Shown: piece after piece, positions 21,601 through 31,689 of the stretch
How the letters are laid out: each line of letters begins with the position of its first letter
How positions within the stretch are numbered: the first letter of the stretch is position 1
Assembly (NCBI RefSeq): GCF_905171765.1
Contig: NC_053389.1
Span: forward strand, 782,756,772 to 782,820,771
Origin: Bufo bufo
Taxonomy: Eukaryota; Chordata; Amphibia; Anura; Bufonidae
Length of the DNA: 64,000 bases
Reading direction: 5' to 3'
Translations under genes and position numbers: made by a program
Notes under the pieces: generated by a model
The model's input: only the letters and a program-made list of their open reading frames with translations
Databases searched by the model: none
What the model was told of the DNA's origin: nothing

Positions 21601-21971
21601 CGACGTGGAGGGGAAGGGGTTCGGGATTTTCTCATCCTGGCCCTCTGATGTGGGGGAGTCACATCTAAAAAAAGAGGTGAAGCAAGTGCCTCAAACCTGT
21701 TGGTGGTTGGGATATTGACATAATCTATTTCTCTGATGTTGTCACCCGTCTCTATGTTCCCTAAATTCTCATTTGGATTAGATATTTGGTTGGTCTCCAT
21801 TTTGTTTTTACCCGCATTTTTAAGTTTCTTTAATTTTCTATTCATTATCTCCCCCTCTAAATGATCTAAATTGTGACAAATCCTCTCTTGCCACCTACGT
21901 ACATCCTCTGTGTCTGGAAATTGTTCTATCTCTTTCTTCAGAGTGGATGTGGGGTGAGCCGCTGTTTCCAT
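18638..21971 (-). pseudogene. Penelope-like RT / GIY-YIG endonuclease ORF, broken
   Basis: Read leftward: a long basic N-terminal region (21971 to about 21001), then IRPADKGGAVVVLD (about 20430), KIHKD followed by PPGRPIVSGIESI (about 20170-20120), TGTAMGTRFAPSYANLFL (about 19820), RRYIDDILIVW with the catalytic Asp pair (about 19710), and ATFLDVNLKV (about 19590). The nuclease part has VIYLLECPSRKQYVGRT and LNKRVMEH (18980-18880), a GIY-YIG signature, and ends EMELFGFL with a stop near 18638. Frame changes are seen near 20160, somewhere in 19900-20090, and near 19465. The solo LTR interrupts between the N-terminal and RT parts. The enzyme would prime reverse transcription from nicked DNA; this copy is inactive. 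Confidence 0.85.
20468..20995. mobile_element. Solo LTR inserted in the Penelope-like ORF, 528 bp
   Basis: It begins tgtcacaaatgg and ends ctggcggtgaca. The flanks are tcgcc (20463-20467) and ttgcc (20996-21000), a 5-bp duplication differing at one base. On the minus strand the ORF reads Ile-Glu-Ala up to the insertion and continues Ile-Gln-Gln-Leu-Gln on the far side, which places the insertion inside a once-continuous frame. It starts and ends like the solo LTR at 14410 (TGTCAC/GTGACA), but the bodies differ. Confidence 0.8.
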
Positions 21972-21990
21972 ATCATAATTTATATTATAT

Positions 21991-23700
21991 CTTCACAAAT
22001 GTGCATCTAAAACCATGGTAAACACAATTCTTCTTGTAATTTTCCAGGTTTGACAGCAGGTGGCAGCAACGCATTGGCCAGGTATGAGTCCTAGTTTAGT
22101 GTATCTAAGCTTGAATGGATTATTCCAGCTTAGCTCCCCCTCTGTTAGCGAAGTGGGCTGTTCCCACATCCTGCAGCATGTTTGGAGAAGGAAGTTAGAG
22201 TCAGTGTAGCCCACCCCCTGCTAGGGGTAGGGTGTGTGTGTGAGGAGATCCCCTGCATAGGGAAGACAGCAAGGATATTGTCTCAGCTGAGACCTAATCA
22301 TATACCCAGACTGAGCACCTGCAGCCTCAGCTGGATGAAAAGAAGCAGAAAACTACAAGACAACCTCCAGAGTTCAAGGAAAAAAGCATCCCCTGAGAAA
22401 CTATCTGAGAGATAAGTCCAGAGACCTAGGAGAAGCCATTCCTCCTCAGCTAGTCTGTCCCCACAAAGCAGAAGGTACAGAAAAGTGCAGAAGATTAATT
22501 CCTGCCACAGTTACAGAGCTATCAAGCAGACGTACTATCCTGCAAGCTCCTCACATATCAAGCAGAAGTATTTATTCCTGCCAATCATTGCCAAAACCTG
22601 CTGGGACCAGAGACTAAAACTGTATACTGCTTGGATACAAGTTATCTTCAGTAAAGAAATGTTTGAACTTCTCCTAAATGTCTGGACATCATTTCTGCTG
22701 CAAAATTCTTCTATTACTCCTACTATCACTAAACTCAAATGTATTTATTGCAAGTGAGCCAGGAGTCCAGCCGTACCCAGGTAGGATACACCGTTGACAC
22801 AATTATCATCACCCTATAGAGACATTATAGGACATTACACCACTCTGGCATTCCTAATCTGGGATGTGCGTTATAACACCTTGGAAGGGCCCTGGGACAG
22901 TACCCTGCGCATGCTGTAATTGGCGTCACGACAAATACAGAATATTATCCACCCGTACCTGGCCACTGCATAAGTGGCATCAGCGTACCAGTTCCTGGTC
23001 ACTGCAATAGCATCTCACTAGGGCTTGAGAAGGACTACGCATTCTACACAAATAAAATTTTGTGTACCTGAATCTTTTGTGACTCATTTTGCATGAATCA
23101 CCACTACCATAGTTTTTTATTTATTTAAAAAAGTACGACAGTACAGTGTGTTATTAAACAGGCTTGCTGTTACCACTGGCTACCATGCATTGTATCTTAG
23201 CCACAGTTTTGGACTGGGGTACTTAGGGCCCACCAGTGTAACTGATTCTGCGGACCCACCTTAGGGCTCCTGCACATAAACTTATTTTTTCCGTACCAAT
23301 TTTTTTTGTGGCCTGTATTAGAAACCATTTACTTCAATAGGGCTACAAAATAACGGAAATTACTCCATGTGCATTCCGTGTCTGTATGTCCACATATCCG
23401 TTCCGCAAAATTATAGAACATGTCCTATTATTGTCGGCATTACAGACAAGCAGGAGCGTACATAGAATTCATTGGGCCCCATAGCAGTAATCTGAATTGG
23501 GCCCCCATGGTTCTTTCCAAGTCCCGCTGACTAACCATCCCATGTCCATCCAACCTTCTACCCCAGCCTCTACCCCACCCATGAACTGTAGGTACATTGG
23601 TGCTACATTACACATTACTACTGTAATGGGGGGTGCTTATGAAACAACATGTACACAAGGGGTGACATTAGTAGGTATAATGTACTATATAGCACGACCG
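21991..23700. other. No gene recognised; unclassified repeat-like sequence
   Basis: No protein motif is seen on either strand. The stretch around 22620-22660 (ttatcttcagtaaagaaatg) and ggcgtcacgac near 22923 look like parts of an LTR and leader, but I found no matching ends. A phrase about 23457-23500 (gcgtacatagaattcattgg) looks like another dispersed repeat. Confidence 0.3.
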
Positions 23701-23704
23701 TCCA

Positions 23705-23998
23705 AGCCCACGTTCACGTTACTGTTAGTTTTCCGTTCCTCTGATCCACCATCAGAGAAAAAAAAAGCAATATAACAGATCCTGTATTACGCATCCATTA
23801 TGCTCATTTATGCACATTTTGCATCCATTTTAGCCAGTTCCGCCTGAGATACGTTATTTTAGACGTTAAAAAAAAAATACTTTGTGCAGAACTTTTTTTT
23901 ACATAAAAAAACTGATATCAGACGGAAATGGCTAAAGAGGATGCAAAATGTGCGTAACTGAGCATAACAGAAAACGGAACAGTGATGTGAACGCGGCC
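23705..23998. mobile_element. MITE-like inverted-repeat element
   Basis: Left arm acgttcacgttactgttagt is repeated in inverted form near the right end (aacagtgatgtgaacg at about 23978-23993). The inner part holds gcatccattatgctcatt and its rough inverse. The right end runs into cctaag, which resembles a Harbinger TAA target. Non-coding. Confidence 0.5.
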
Positions 23999-24103
23999 TA
24001 AGACTTCATTCATATCTCAGGTGACTGTATCCGGCAGGCTGTTCCGACAGAGAACATCCTGCCAGAGTTTACTGGATCCAGCATTGCTAGATTCTGTCAT
24101 TCA

Positions 24104-24170
24104 CCAGGGATGCCCAACCAGCACCCTCGAGCTGTTGCAAAACTACAACTCCCAGCATGCCTGGACAACC
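24104..24170. mobile_element. Fragment of a hAT MITE end
   Basis: The sequence cagggatgcccaaccagcac...aactacaactcccagcatgc matches one arm of the complete element at 24274-24431. No second arm follows. Confidence 0.6.
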
Positions 24171-24273
24171 TAAAGCTTTCCTGCCATAGACTATGGCAGA
24201 CTACTGTTCTACTCATGAAGGGCAGAAACCAGCAGTGGTGGATTAGTGAACTCTGGCAGGATGTTCTCTACCA

Positions 24274-24431
24274 CAGGGATCAGCAACCTCCGGCACTCCA
24301 GCTGTTGTGAAACTACAACTCTCAGCATGCTCCACTCACTTCTATGGGAGTTCTGTGAACAGCCAAGCAAGTGTGCATGCTGGGAGTTGCAGTTTCACCA
24401 CACCTGGAGTGTCAAAGGTTGCTGACCCCTG
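24274..24431. mobile_element. Short hAT MITE, 158 bp
   Basis: It begins cagggatcagcaacct and ends aggttgctgacccctg, with longer arms holding aactacaactctcagcatgc and its inverse. The 8-bp duplication ctctacca flanks it at 24266-24273 and 24432-24439, the hAT signature. No coding capacity. Confidence 0.88.
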
Positions 24432-24814
24432 CTCTACCAGATGCCGATCACCAAAGATGTGAGCGAAGACTAATACGGCATCAAAGTGCAGCGATCAGAT
24501 GGCTTTATTTTGTCCGGGTTCAGAGCTGAACCCCGGACATATCCCCTTCTTCCCCCACTCAGACCATAATAGAATTCTATGACGGCATAGCGTGGTCAGC
24601 ATAGATTTTTATTATGACGGAATGCAATACGGAAAGCCTCTTATAGGCTTCCGTGGTGGATGTTGTCATAGAATTCCGTTGTGGTCCGTGGTACGGAATC
24701 CATAATGGGATTCTTAGAAAACTCAAACCTTGTACGCTGAACTTGAAGCACAAGTTCGCTTAACACTACTCATAACGCATTAAATGTGAAAACTCATCTT
24801 GTGTGTGTTAACCC

Positions 24815-24995
24815 TGCTACATCTGTGTGTGTGTGTGTATAAATATATATATATATATATATACACACATCATATATACTGTACATATAGTACACATACA
24901 CATATATACATTTACTCAGTCATTCACATATATACAGGTACATTAGAGAATTACACACACATATATCACATACATAAGTACAGAATACAGTGCTG
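24815..24995. repeat. TG/TA/CA microsatellite cluster
   Basis: A tgtgtg run turns into (ta)n and then into acacacat and catatataca interruptions. The open frame across it is a repeat translation. Confidence 0.9.
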
Positions 24996-25180
24996 TGTAT
25001 AATGTGATGGAAAGGAGGCAATATGGACAATCACAATACAGTAGTAAGTGCCTTGTATTAACTGCATGATAAATGCCATTTACCGAAGTGAGAAAACCCC
25101 TTTAACCTCTTTATGCATTAATGTCTGGCATTAAATTTAGCAAACCTCCTCAGATTGCACATAATCTACAGTATATTTAA

Positions 25181-25446
25181 AAGGGTTGTGCTACCATAAT
25201 GACCTATCGCCTATCTACAGGATAGGTGATAAATATCAGATTGCTGGGGTCTGACTGCTGGAACACCCACTGATCATGAAAAGAGGGGTCCTGAGACATT
25301 CAATTACATTACCGCCAATCTATGTACACAAGGGTCTTAAGACCACGTTCCCTTGATCATGGGGGTCCCAGCAGTCAGACCCCCACCAATCAGACACTTA
25401 TCACCTGTCGTGTCATAGCTGTTTCATCTTTTCACATTCCCTATCC
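25181..25446. mobile_element. Foldback MITE, degenerate right end
   Basis: The left arm ggataggtgataaatatcag...gggtctgactgctgg is inverted as ccagcagtcagaccc...gacacttatcacctg at 25366-25407. TTAA lies at 25177-25180 and 25447-25450, but the outermost bases do not match between ends, so the TTAA assignment is uncertain. Confidence 0.55.
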
Positions 25447-25544
25447 TTAAAGGTTTTTTTTGGGTGTAAAAAATAAAATAAAATGAAAATTAAAAATCTG
25501 GCCCAAATATGTGTCGAACTAAATTAGAAATGCTCACCTGTTAA

Positions 25545-25892
25545 AGGGCCTGTGTCCACTTTTCTAGTTATCCTCTATCCATAGGATCAGGGATAACTAA
25601 GTGATCCGTAGGGGTCTGAACGCTGAAGCCCCCGCTGATCCACCTTCTTGACTGAGTGTCAGGTTGAGCATATGCCCTGCCTCTCCATCACTTCTCTATG
25701 GGGTCGCTGGAGATGGCAGAGTACAGCGCTGGCTATTTCCAGTGGTCCTAAAGAGAATAAATGGAGCAGCAGGGCATCAAAAAGGGGGAACAGCACCCGT
25801 TCCTGGAATGAGTAAGGGGTCGCAGAATCAGACCCCACTAATCATATAGTTATGCCTGATGGTGAAGAGAGAAGATAACTTGGACAATCCCT
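25545..25892. mobile_element. TTAA MITE, 348 bp
   Basis: The left end agggcctgtgtccact and right end ggacaatccct are inverted, and the flanks are TTAA at 25541-25544 and 25893-25896. An inner pair, agttatcc...gataact, extends the inverted repeat. This fits piggyBac or Kolobok insertion. Non-coding. Confidence 0.75.
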
Positions 25893-26159
25893 TTAAATCC
25901 TTCACCACTCCCCCACCAGTATCTCTTTACATGGCAGCAGTGATGCCTGTAAATACCTGTAAATGCCTGTAAATACGGAATATCATCACTGCCGCCATAT
26001 AAACCACGTGTCAATACTGGAGAATGTGAAGCACTGTGCAGAATTTTTCAGGCTTAAGTCCAACCCCTTTTGCAGGTCGCAACCTTTAACAAAACCCAAG
26101 CAAAGGTCCTAGAGAAGCAACGTGAGCAAAGGGCACAAATGAAGGGTCATTACTGAAGC

Positions 26160-26450
26160 AGAGGCATTAGGGTCACTTGAGGCAGAGTAATAGTGGGAAT
26201 CCTGTAGCAGGGGTAACTGGAGAAGAGGCAATATTAGCGGTGCATTTAGAGTGGGGGCATCTGGAGCTGGGGCACTTATGGGGGTGCACCTAAAGCAGAG
26301 GCATTAGGATCAGGGTAATAGTAGGGATCCTGGAACAGGGGTAATAGGGGGCAACTGGAGAAGAGGCAATATTAGGGGTGCATTTAGAGTGGGGGCATTA
26401 GAGGACATCTGGAGTGTGGCACTAATGCGGGTGCACCTAATGTAGAGGCT
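26160..26450. repeat. Degenerate tandem repeat, about 140-bp unit
   Basis: The phrases aactggagaagaggcaatatt, ggtgcatttagagtgggggca and gggtgcacctaa each occur twice in the same order at 26217-26290 and 26348-26440. Confidence 0.7.
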
Positions 26451-26919
26451 AATCTAAACTCTGCAGAGAGCAGCACACATTCATAGATCTGTGTCTGCTA
26501 TAAACAAATCCCCTATTTCCCCCTTACAGTCTCCTACAGCTCACTACTGTCACATACCTGAGAAATCAGCCCAGCACCACAGAGGAGTCCTTATCTCTCC
26601 AGCAGCCCCAGTTTTTTAACAGCAGGGAGGGCAAAAGGATGGCCAGACATGTTCTCTCCTCCTTCACTGCCAGCAGCCCAGGAGGTTTAGAAGATACTGT
26701 GGGGCCTTCTGTACAACTTACATCAGTGCGATACTGCCACCTAGTGGCTACAATAATTATCTTTACTGAGAAAGGAGAAATAATTACTCCTCCATCTTAT
26801 CTCCGGGCGCAGGAGACTGGGGGCCCAGCGATGAATCCCCCGCCTCCTCGGTGGGCCAGTTTGAGCCTGCTTAGCCATATAAGTTGCTTTCACTTTGACA
26901 TTACTAATGCTGCCTTGAT

Positions 26920-27345
26920 TTTAAAGAGCATCTGTCAGCAAGATCAACCCAGGCACATTGTCAGGAAGGGTTGTTCATGCTGATTAAAATATCACCTTCT
27001 TTGTCTCTGTACGGTGCTCCATTCCAAAGAGAACTGCATTTATTATTAGCTAGTTGGAGCACTGAGGGTTCGGCCAAAGCCCTTGAAGCACACATTTGTT
27101 AACAACCCTGCACCGTAGCTACTCCCACACCCTCTTTTTCAGTCCTATCCAGGGGATGAAGGGGTGGTTAAAGCTGCAGGATGTCCACAAGCTGGTGCTC
27201 CAATGTCTCTGTATGGCCCCTCAGTGCTCCAAGTAACTAATTAGCATATTACAAAAAATGTAGTTTTCTCTGGAATGGTGTGCCGAACAGAGATAAACAC
27301 TTTATTAGGATTGATAATGTTGACAGTTGCTCTTCGAGGAACTTG
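26920..27345. mobile_element. Foldback MITE, about 425 bp
   Basis: The left end agagcatctgtcagca is matched in inverse by tgttgacagttgctctt at the right. Further in, ggtgctccattccaaagaga pairs with tctctggaatggtgtgcc, and agttggagcactgagg with cctcagtgctcc. A TTAA lies at the left edge only. Confidence 0.6.
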
Positions 27346-27724
27346 GAAAGGGTTTATTACAGTTCTAGGAAACTATACACAGCATTTTTAGGGCATTTGG
27401 GGCGCTTTCAATTTAGACTAGAGTTATTTTGACTAAATCAAATCTGACAGCCAATTCAAAGGAATCAGACCTGAAACAAATATTGGAAAAACTTTCTAAT
27501 TTCTAGTCGAAATGTTGCAGGGTCTGGTGAATGACAGTACCCTTGATTTTTTTTCTACAAGAAGAATTGCTTCAGTTTATGTACCAATCTTTCTTACTAG
27601 GTTACACTATCACCTTTTAATTGGTAGGAATCCAACCACAGGGACCCCTGCCACAAATGTGAAAAGGGGCTGGGCACCGTCCACATTTTTCCTGTATCTT
27701 GCTGCACCTGTCCATCTACTGTGA

Positions 27725-28470
27725 AGTGAATATAAGAAATATATCGTGGCTCTCTCGTATCTGATTTAGGGTTAAGATGCTCTGTTTTTTGGATGGTTCA
27801 CCTATTCAATAAACAGACTGAAGCCACTGAGGAAGAGGTTGACGCCTCGAAACGCGTCTGGCTGTTTCGGAGAGAAAGACTACCCACCTAAAATCTTACA
27901 AAGACTGTCCAACATCACTGTCTTTTATCATAAAGAAGGACATCATAAAGGAGGACTTTATATCCATTGAATCGCATTGAATCGCAAGCGAGATCACCTG
28001 ACCTGCCCTACCACGTGACCACGCTAGAATTGCTGGGACGGTGATACTCGGGCAAGGCAAGGTCTGATGACCTCAGAGAAATATCACGTGGGACGCAGAG
28101 AAACCCGAACAATATAGTCCGGAGCAAAGGCAGCTCACCACTGAGGTCGGGTGGACATTCCATATTGCACGTGACACCAAGTATCGAGTGACTGAAATAC
28201 CGATCCTGCATAAAGCATATAACCCCATCCGAAGTATATCCTGAGAAGGGCAAGGTAAGAGGGTGCGCATCAGGGGGACGCCCCAGACGCTAGCCCTACA
28301 AACAATACCTAACCCTCAGGGAGATCAGAGTCCTACTGATTGGGAACATTGAACTAATACTGACGACCACTAGGATAAGTTGGTTGCAGTTTGGTGACAC
28401 TTCTCTTCAGGATTAGATTGCATATCTTTATACTGCATATTTTTACACTTTATATATTTTTGTATTTATA
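27725..28470 (+). mobile_element. Penelope-type terminal fragment with hammerhead motif
   Basis: No RT is present. A hammerhead-like motif at 27822-27863 is followed by sequence rich in cacgtg boxes (28012, 28084, 28169), similar in style to the tail of the Penelope-like element at 17.8-17.9 kb. Limits are approximate. Confidence 0.45.
27822..27863 (+). ncRNA. Hammerhead-like ribozyme motif 2
   Basis: The core is CTGAGGA (27827-27833) plus one A, stem II GAGG/CCTC (27835-27838 with 27845-27848), GAA (27849-27851), the palindrome acgcgt as stem III (27852-27857) and C at 27858. Stem I is five pairs, agcca (27822-27826) with tggct (27859-27863). The palindromic stem III suits a dimer-type hammerhead. 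The extra A next to the core is shared with motif 3. Confidence 0.68.
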
Positions 28471-30416
28471 CTGTGGAGACTTTACCTTCACCAACTCCAG
28501 AAATTGGGGTGAATACACTATTTAATGAACTTGCACTGTTGTATAGGCATAAGAAGCACAAAGTTGATTATGCACAAGGTCTATTGATTGTACCACGTGG
28601 TATAGGTCAGTTTAAAGTATATGCCCCAAACAATATGTCAACTAGTAGGATAACAGAAGCTAGCAGCTATATATTCACAGTGTATGGATATTTTATATAC
28701 AGTGTATGGATATTTTTATTTACATCTTTATTGATTTACAGTGTATTTTAACGTATATACATTGCATTGAGTAAATTAATTTATACATCCTACCAGATGG
28801 TGAGTGCCTGTTTTTACCTAGAACTACTGTGAAGTGAACTGCATTGCAGCTCCACTCAAGTGAATGCTATTTGGTTGCCTTACTTGCACAATATCTAGAT
28901 GAAGAGGGGAGATTTAGAAGAAGCCGCAGTTCTTGCTTCAGCATTTCAGCATTTACGTCAGTGTTGACGTAAATGCTGTCTCTTACAAAGAACAGTTCTT
29001 CCCTACTCAAAACAAGGACTCCAAGTAAAATAGAAACATAAAAAACCTTTCCTTTCACATTGAGGTCATAGGTGGAGGAGGTTTTTTCTCATTTGAAAGG
29101 ACTTGGAGGAGGTTTCTTTTTACTTTTTCTGTTTTACTTGGTATCATTCTTTGTACATTTTCTCATTTTGGAAATATTGACTTTATTTCTGCCATCAACT
29201 ACAATCAACAATGGAGTTATGGACACATACAACAGACTTTTATAAAATTTCTAATATGCTGTCTCTTGTTAAGATCGATAAACCACCTTGATTTTTTATT
29301 TTTTCTTCTTGTAGTTTAGAGCGATGGGTAAATTAATGACAATATGCTTCTCGTGAGCACTGCACACTTCTAAAGTTCTCTAATTTTATTGCTGCTTTAG
29401 CCTAAAAGCAAAATATATTGTATCCATGGGGCTAAAAGAAATAAGGAGGCAAAAATCAAATAAGCTCATGGATTTTATAAAAATGCATCAGCTGGAAGAT
29501 AGTGTAGAGTTTTCTAAGTAGAACTAAAATCAACCAAGACTGAATCAGGGTTACCATAAAAATAGCTGACTCATTTTCTGTCCGTGAAAAAAAATGGATG
29601 TGTCCGTGATTTTTTTGAGGCTGGTGGTACTTGACTAGATTAACTTGGTGGTAATTATCAGCTCACAGTAAATGCTGTTAATCAGTTCTTCCCAGTCTAT
29701 TGAGCTATAGACATGGATTACTCTTTGTCATTCATTATGATTTTACAAGTTGTCTGTAAGAAAAGTGTTGGCTGTCCGTGATTTTTGTATAAGTTTTCCA
29801 GCAAAAAGAGAAACTCTGGTTGGCAACCCTGGACTGAACTGAAAAATAAACAAACGCTTCTTCCTTCCGATCTCCATAAAACAAAATACACCTACACAAA
29901 ATATTTTAGTTATTGGGTTTTCTAGACATGTTTTCTAGACATGTTGATGTCCTATGCTGAGGATTGGCAATGAATATATGATCATGGGGATCTGACCTCT
30001 AGAACCAATTCAAAAGACTAAACTCCTCTTCATTTGCCAGGCACAGCTGTGTACCTTAGGTAACACCTGTGGCTGATATTGGCTTTGTTTGATTTATTGA
30101 GTGTACTACCCCTTCAGCTGTTCCCAGGGCTTCCGGGAATCAGATCCCCTCTGATCTGCTATTGATGGCCTTCTTACACATTCTATTATTGGGGAAAACT
30201 GCACAATAGAAAGGAGGCTCTAGTACTCTGTATAGCCTGTTTAAGATATGGTTGGGCATGTAGGCATACAAGTTCTCTATGGTATCCTGCAGAACATTTA
30301 TTTGCCCACAGATGTGGTAGCTGGGCCTGTAGATCCTGCACAATGTTGAGGAAATAATGGAACGGCACTCCTTTAGAGAAAAGGCGGTGCTCAGTGGCAA
30401 ATGACGTGTCAATATT
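28471..30416. other. No gene recognised
   Basis: About 1.9 kb of A/T-rich sequence with no recognisable protein, RNA gene or element boundary. Small internal pairs exist, for example atttacgtcag-tgttgacgtaaatgc near 28950-28975. The open frame at 30140-30430 minus has no family motif. Confidence 0.4.
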
Positions 30417-30610
30417 AAAAAAAAAAACACGGAACTCTATAGATGCTTTTAAGCTTCTTATTTTATTTTACTTCATTAGTCTTATTCTTTTTCTTATCTG
30501 GCCAGTGGCTAATTATGAACTTTCATGGATGGATAAGAAAAAGAATAAGACTAATGAAGTAAAATAAAATAAAAAGCTTAAAAGCATCTATAGAGTGCCG
30601 TGTTTTTTTT
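30417..30610. repeat. Near-perfect hairpin, ~80-bp arms, 33-bp loop
   Basis: The arm aaaacacgg...tctatagatgcttttaagctt...cttattctttttcttatc (to 30498) is repeated in inverse from 30532 (gataagaaaaagaataag) to 30610. Only a few mismatches are seen. The loop has no repeats. It abuts the Tc1 element that begins at 30618. Confidence 0.85.
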
Positions 30611-30758
30611 AAATGTACAGTACAGACTAAAAGTTTGGACACACCTTCTCATTCAAAGAGTTTTCTTTATTTTCATGACTATGAAGGCATCAAAACTATG
30701 AATTAACACATGTAGAATTATATACATAACAAACAAGTGTAAAACAACAGAAAATATG

Positions 30759-31122
30759 TCATATTCTAGGTTCTTCAAAGTAGCCACCTTTTGCTTTGAT
30801 TACTGCTTTGCACACTCTTGGCATTCTCTTGATGAGCTTCAAGAGGTAGTCCCCTGAAATGGTCTTCCAACAGTCTTGAAGGAGTTCCCAGAGATGCTTA
30901 GCACTTGTTGGCCCTTTTGCCTTCACTCTGCGGTCCAGCTCACCCCAAACCATCTCGATTGGGTTCAGGTCCGGTGACTGTGGAGGCCAGGTCATCTGGC
31001 GCAGCACCCCATCACTCTCCTTACTTTCAAAGTTTTCCCAATTTTTCAGCTGACTGACCTTTATTTCTTAAAGTAATGATGGCCACTCGTTTTTCTTTAC
31101 TTAGCTGCTTTTTTCTTGCCAT
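30759..31122 (-). pseudogene. Tc1 transposase head-tail deletion derivative
   Basis: It starts MARKKQLSKEKRVAI at 31122 and runs into a stop after KLGKL near 31055. Soon after, in another frame, comes MTWPPQSPDLNPIEMVWGEL (about 31000-30940), the last part of the catalytic domain with the final Glu, ending FEEPRI. The middle of the protein, with both catalytic Asp residues, is missing. This is a non-autonomous deletion product that probably moved with help from a full-length relative. Confidence 0.85.
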
Positions 31123-31156
31123 AATACAAATTCTAACAGTCTATTCAGTAGGACTA

Positions 31157-31676
31157 TGTCATGGTCTTACCTGCTTGCTGCTCTCCTTCGTTTGACATGT
31201 GCTGGCGGCCATCTTGGTTTCTTGTAGCCTTCCACCCTGCGGCTCCTCCTTCCCCTGGGAGGAGCTGGATGCCTAGCTCATATATATAGGAGGTCTGTGG
31301 CTTCAGTTCCTTGCTTGGTCCTCTTGTGTTCACATGCTTCTAAGACTGCTGCTGCTGCTTCTGGTTCCTGATCCTGGCTTCGTCTGACTACCCTTCTGGT
31401 TCCTGATCCTGGCTTCGTCTGACTACCCTGCTGGTTCCTGATCCTGGTTTCGTCTGACTACCCTGCTGGTTCCTGACCCTGGCTTCGTCTGACTACCCTG
31501 CTGGTTCCTGATCCTGGCTTCGTCTGACTACCCTTCTGGTTCCTGACCTCTGGCTTCGCAAGACTCTGCTCGGTTTCACCATCCGTTTGGACTTTTGCTT
31601 TACAGCTTTATTTTCAATAAAGCCTTCTTATTTTCACTTATCTCTTGTTGTACGTCTGGTTCATGGTTCCGTGACA
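31157..31676 (+). repeat. Gypsy-1 5' LTR
   Basis: It runs from TGTCATGG to CCGTGACA. A TATA box (tatatatagg, 31280-31289) lies about 25-30 nt upstream of ttgcttggtcctc. A six-copy, 35-bp minisatellite (ctggttcctgatcctggctt...) fills about 31358-31560, and aataaag near 31616 is a likely poly(A) signal. Promoter and poly(A) roles are inferred from position. Confidence 0.93.
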
Positions 31677-31678
31677 TT

Positions 31679-31688
31679 AGGACCAAGC
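31679..31688 (+). promoter_or_regulatory. Gypsy-1 primer-binding site, self-priming type
   Basis: The bases aggaccaagc right after the 5' LTR are the exact complement of gcttggtcct at 31313-31322 in that LTR, close to the predicted transcript start. Tf1 and sushi elements prime reverse transcription by folding their own 5' end onto such a site. The gag ATG follows at 31690, so only 13 nt separate LTR and ORF. I did not recognise a tRNA 3' end here. Confidence 0.7.
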
Positions 31689-31689
31689 C

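Larger units (their letters stand above)
17385..21990 (-). mobile_element. Penelope-like retroelement (Neptune-like), decayed
   Basis: On the minus strand the order is N-terminal region, reverse transcriptase, GIY-YIG endonuclease, then a non-coding tail with a hammerhead-like motif at 18057-18097. RT plus a C-terminal GIY-YIG nuclease defines endonuclease-bearing Penelope-like elements. The outer limits are estimates: the coding part is 18638-21971, and the tail appears to run to about 17385. A solo LTR splits the RT region at 20468-20995. Confidence 0.8.

Noticed and set aside
24799..25002. Small membrane-like protein frame
   Set aside because: Translation of a TG/TA microsatellite.
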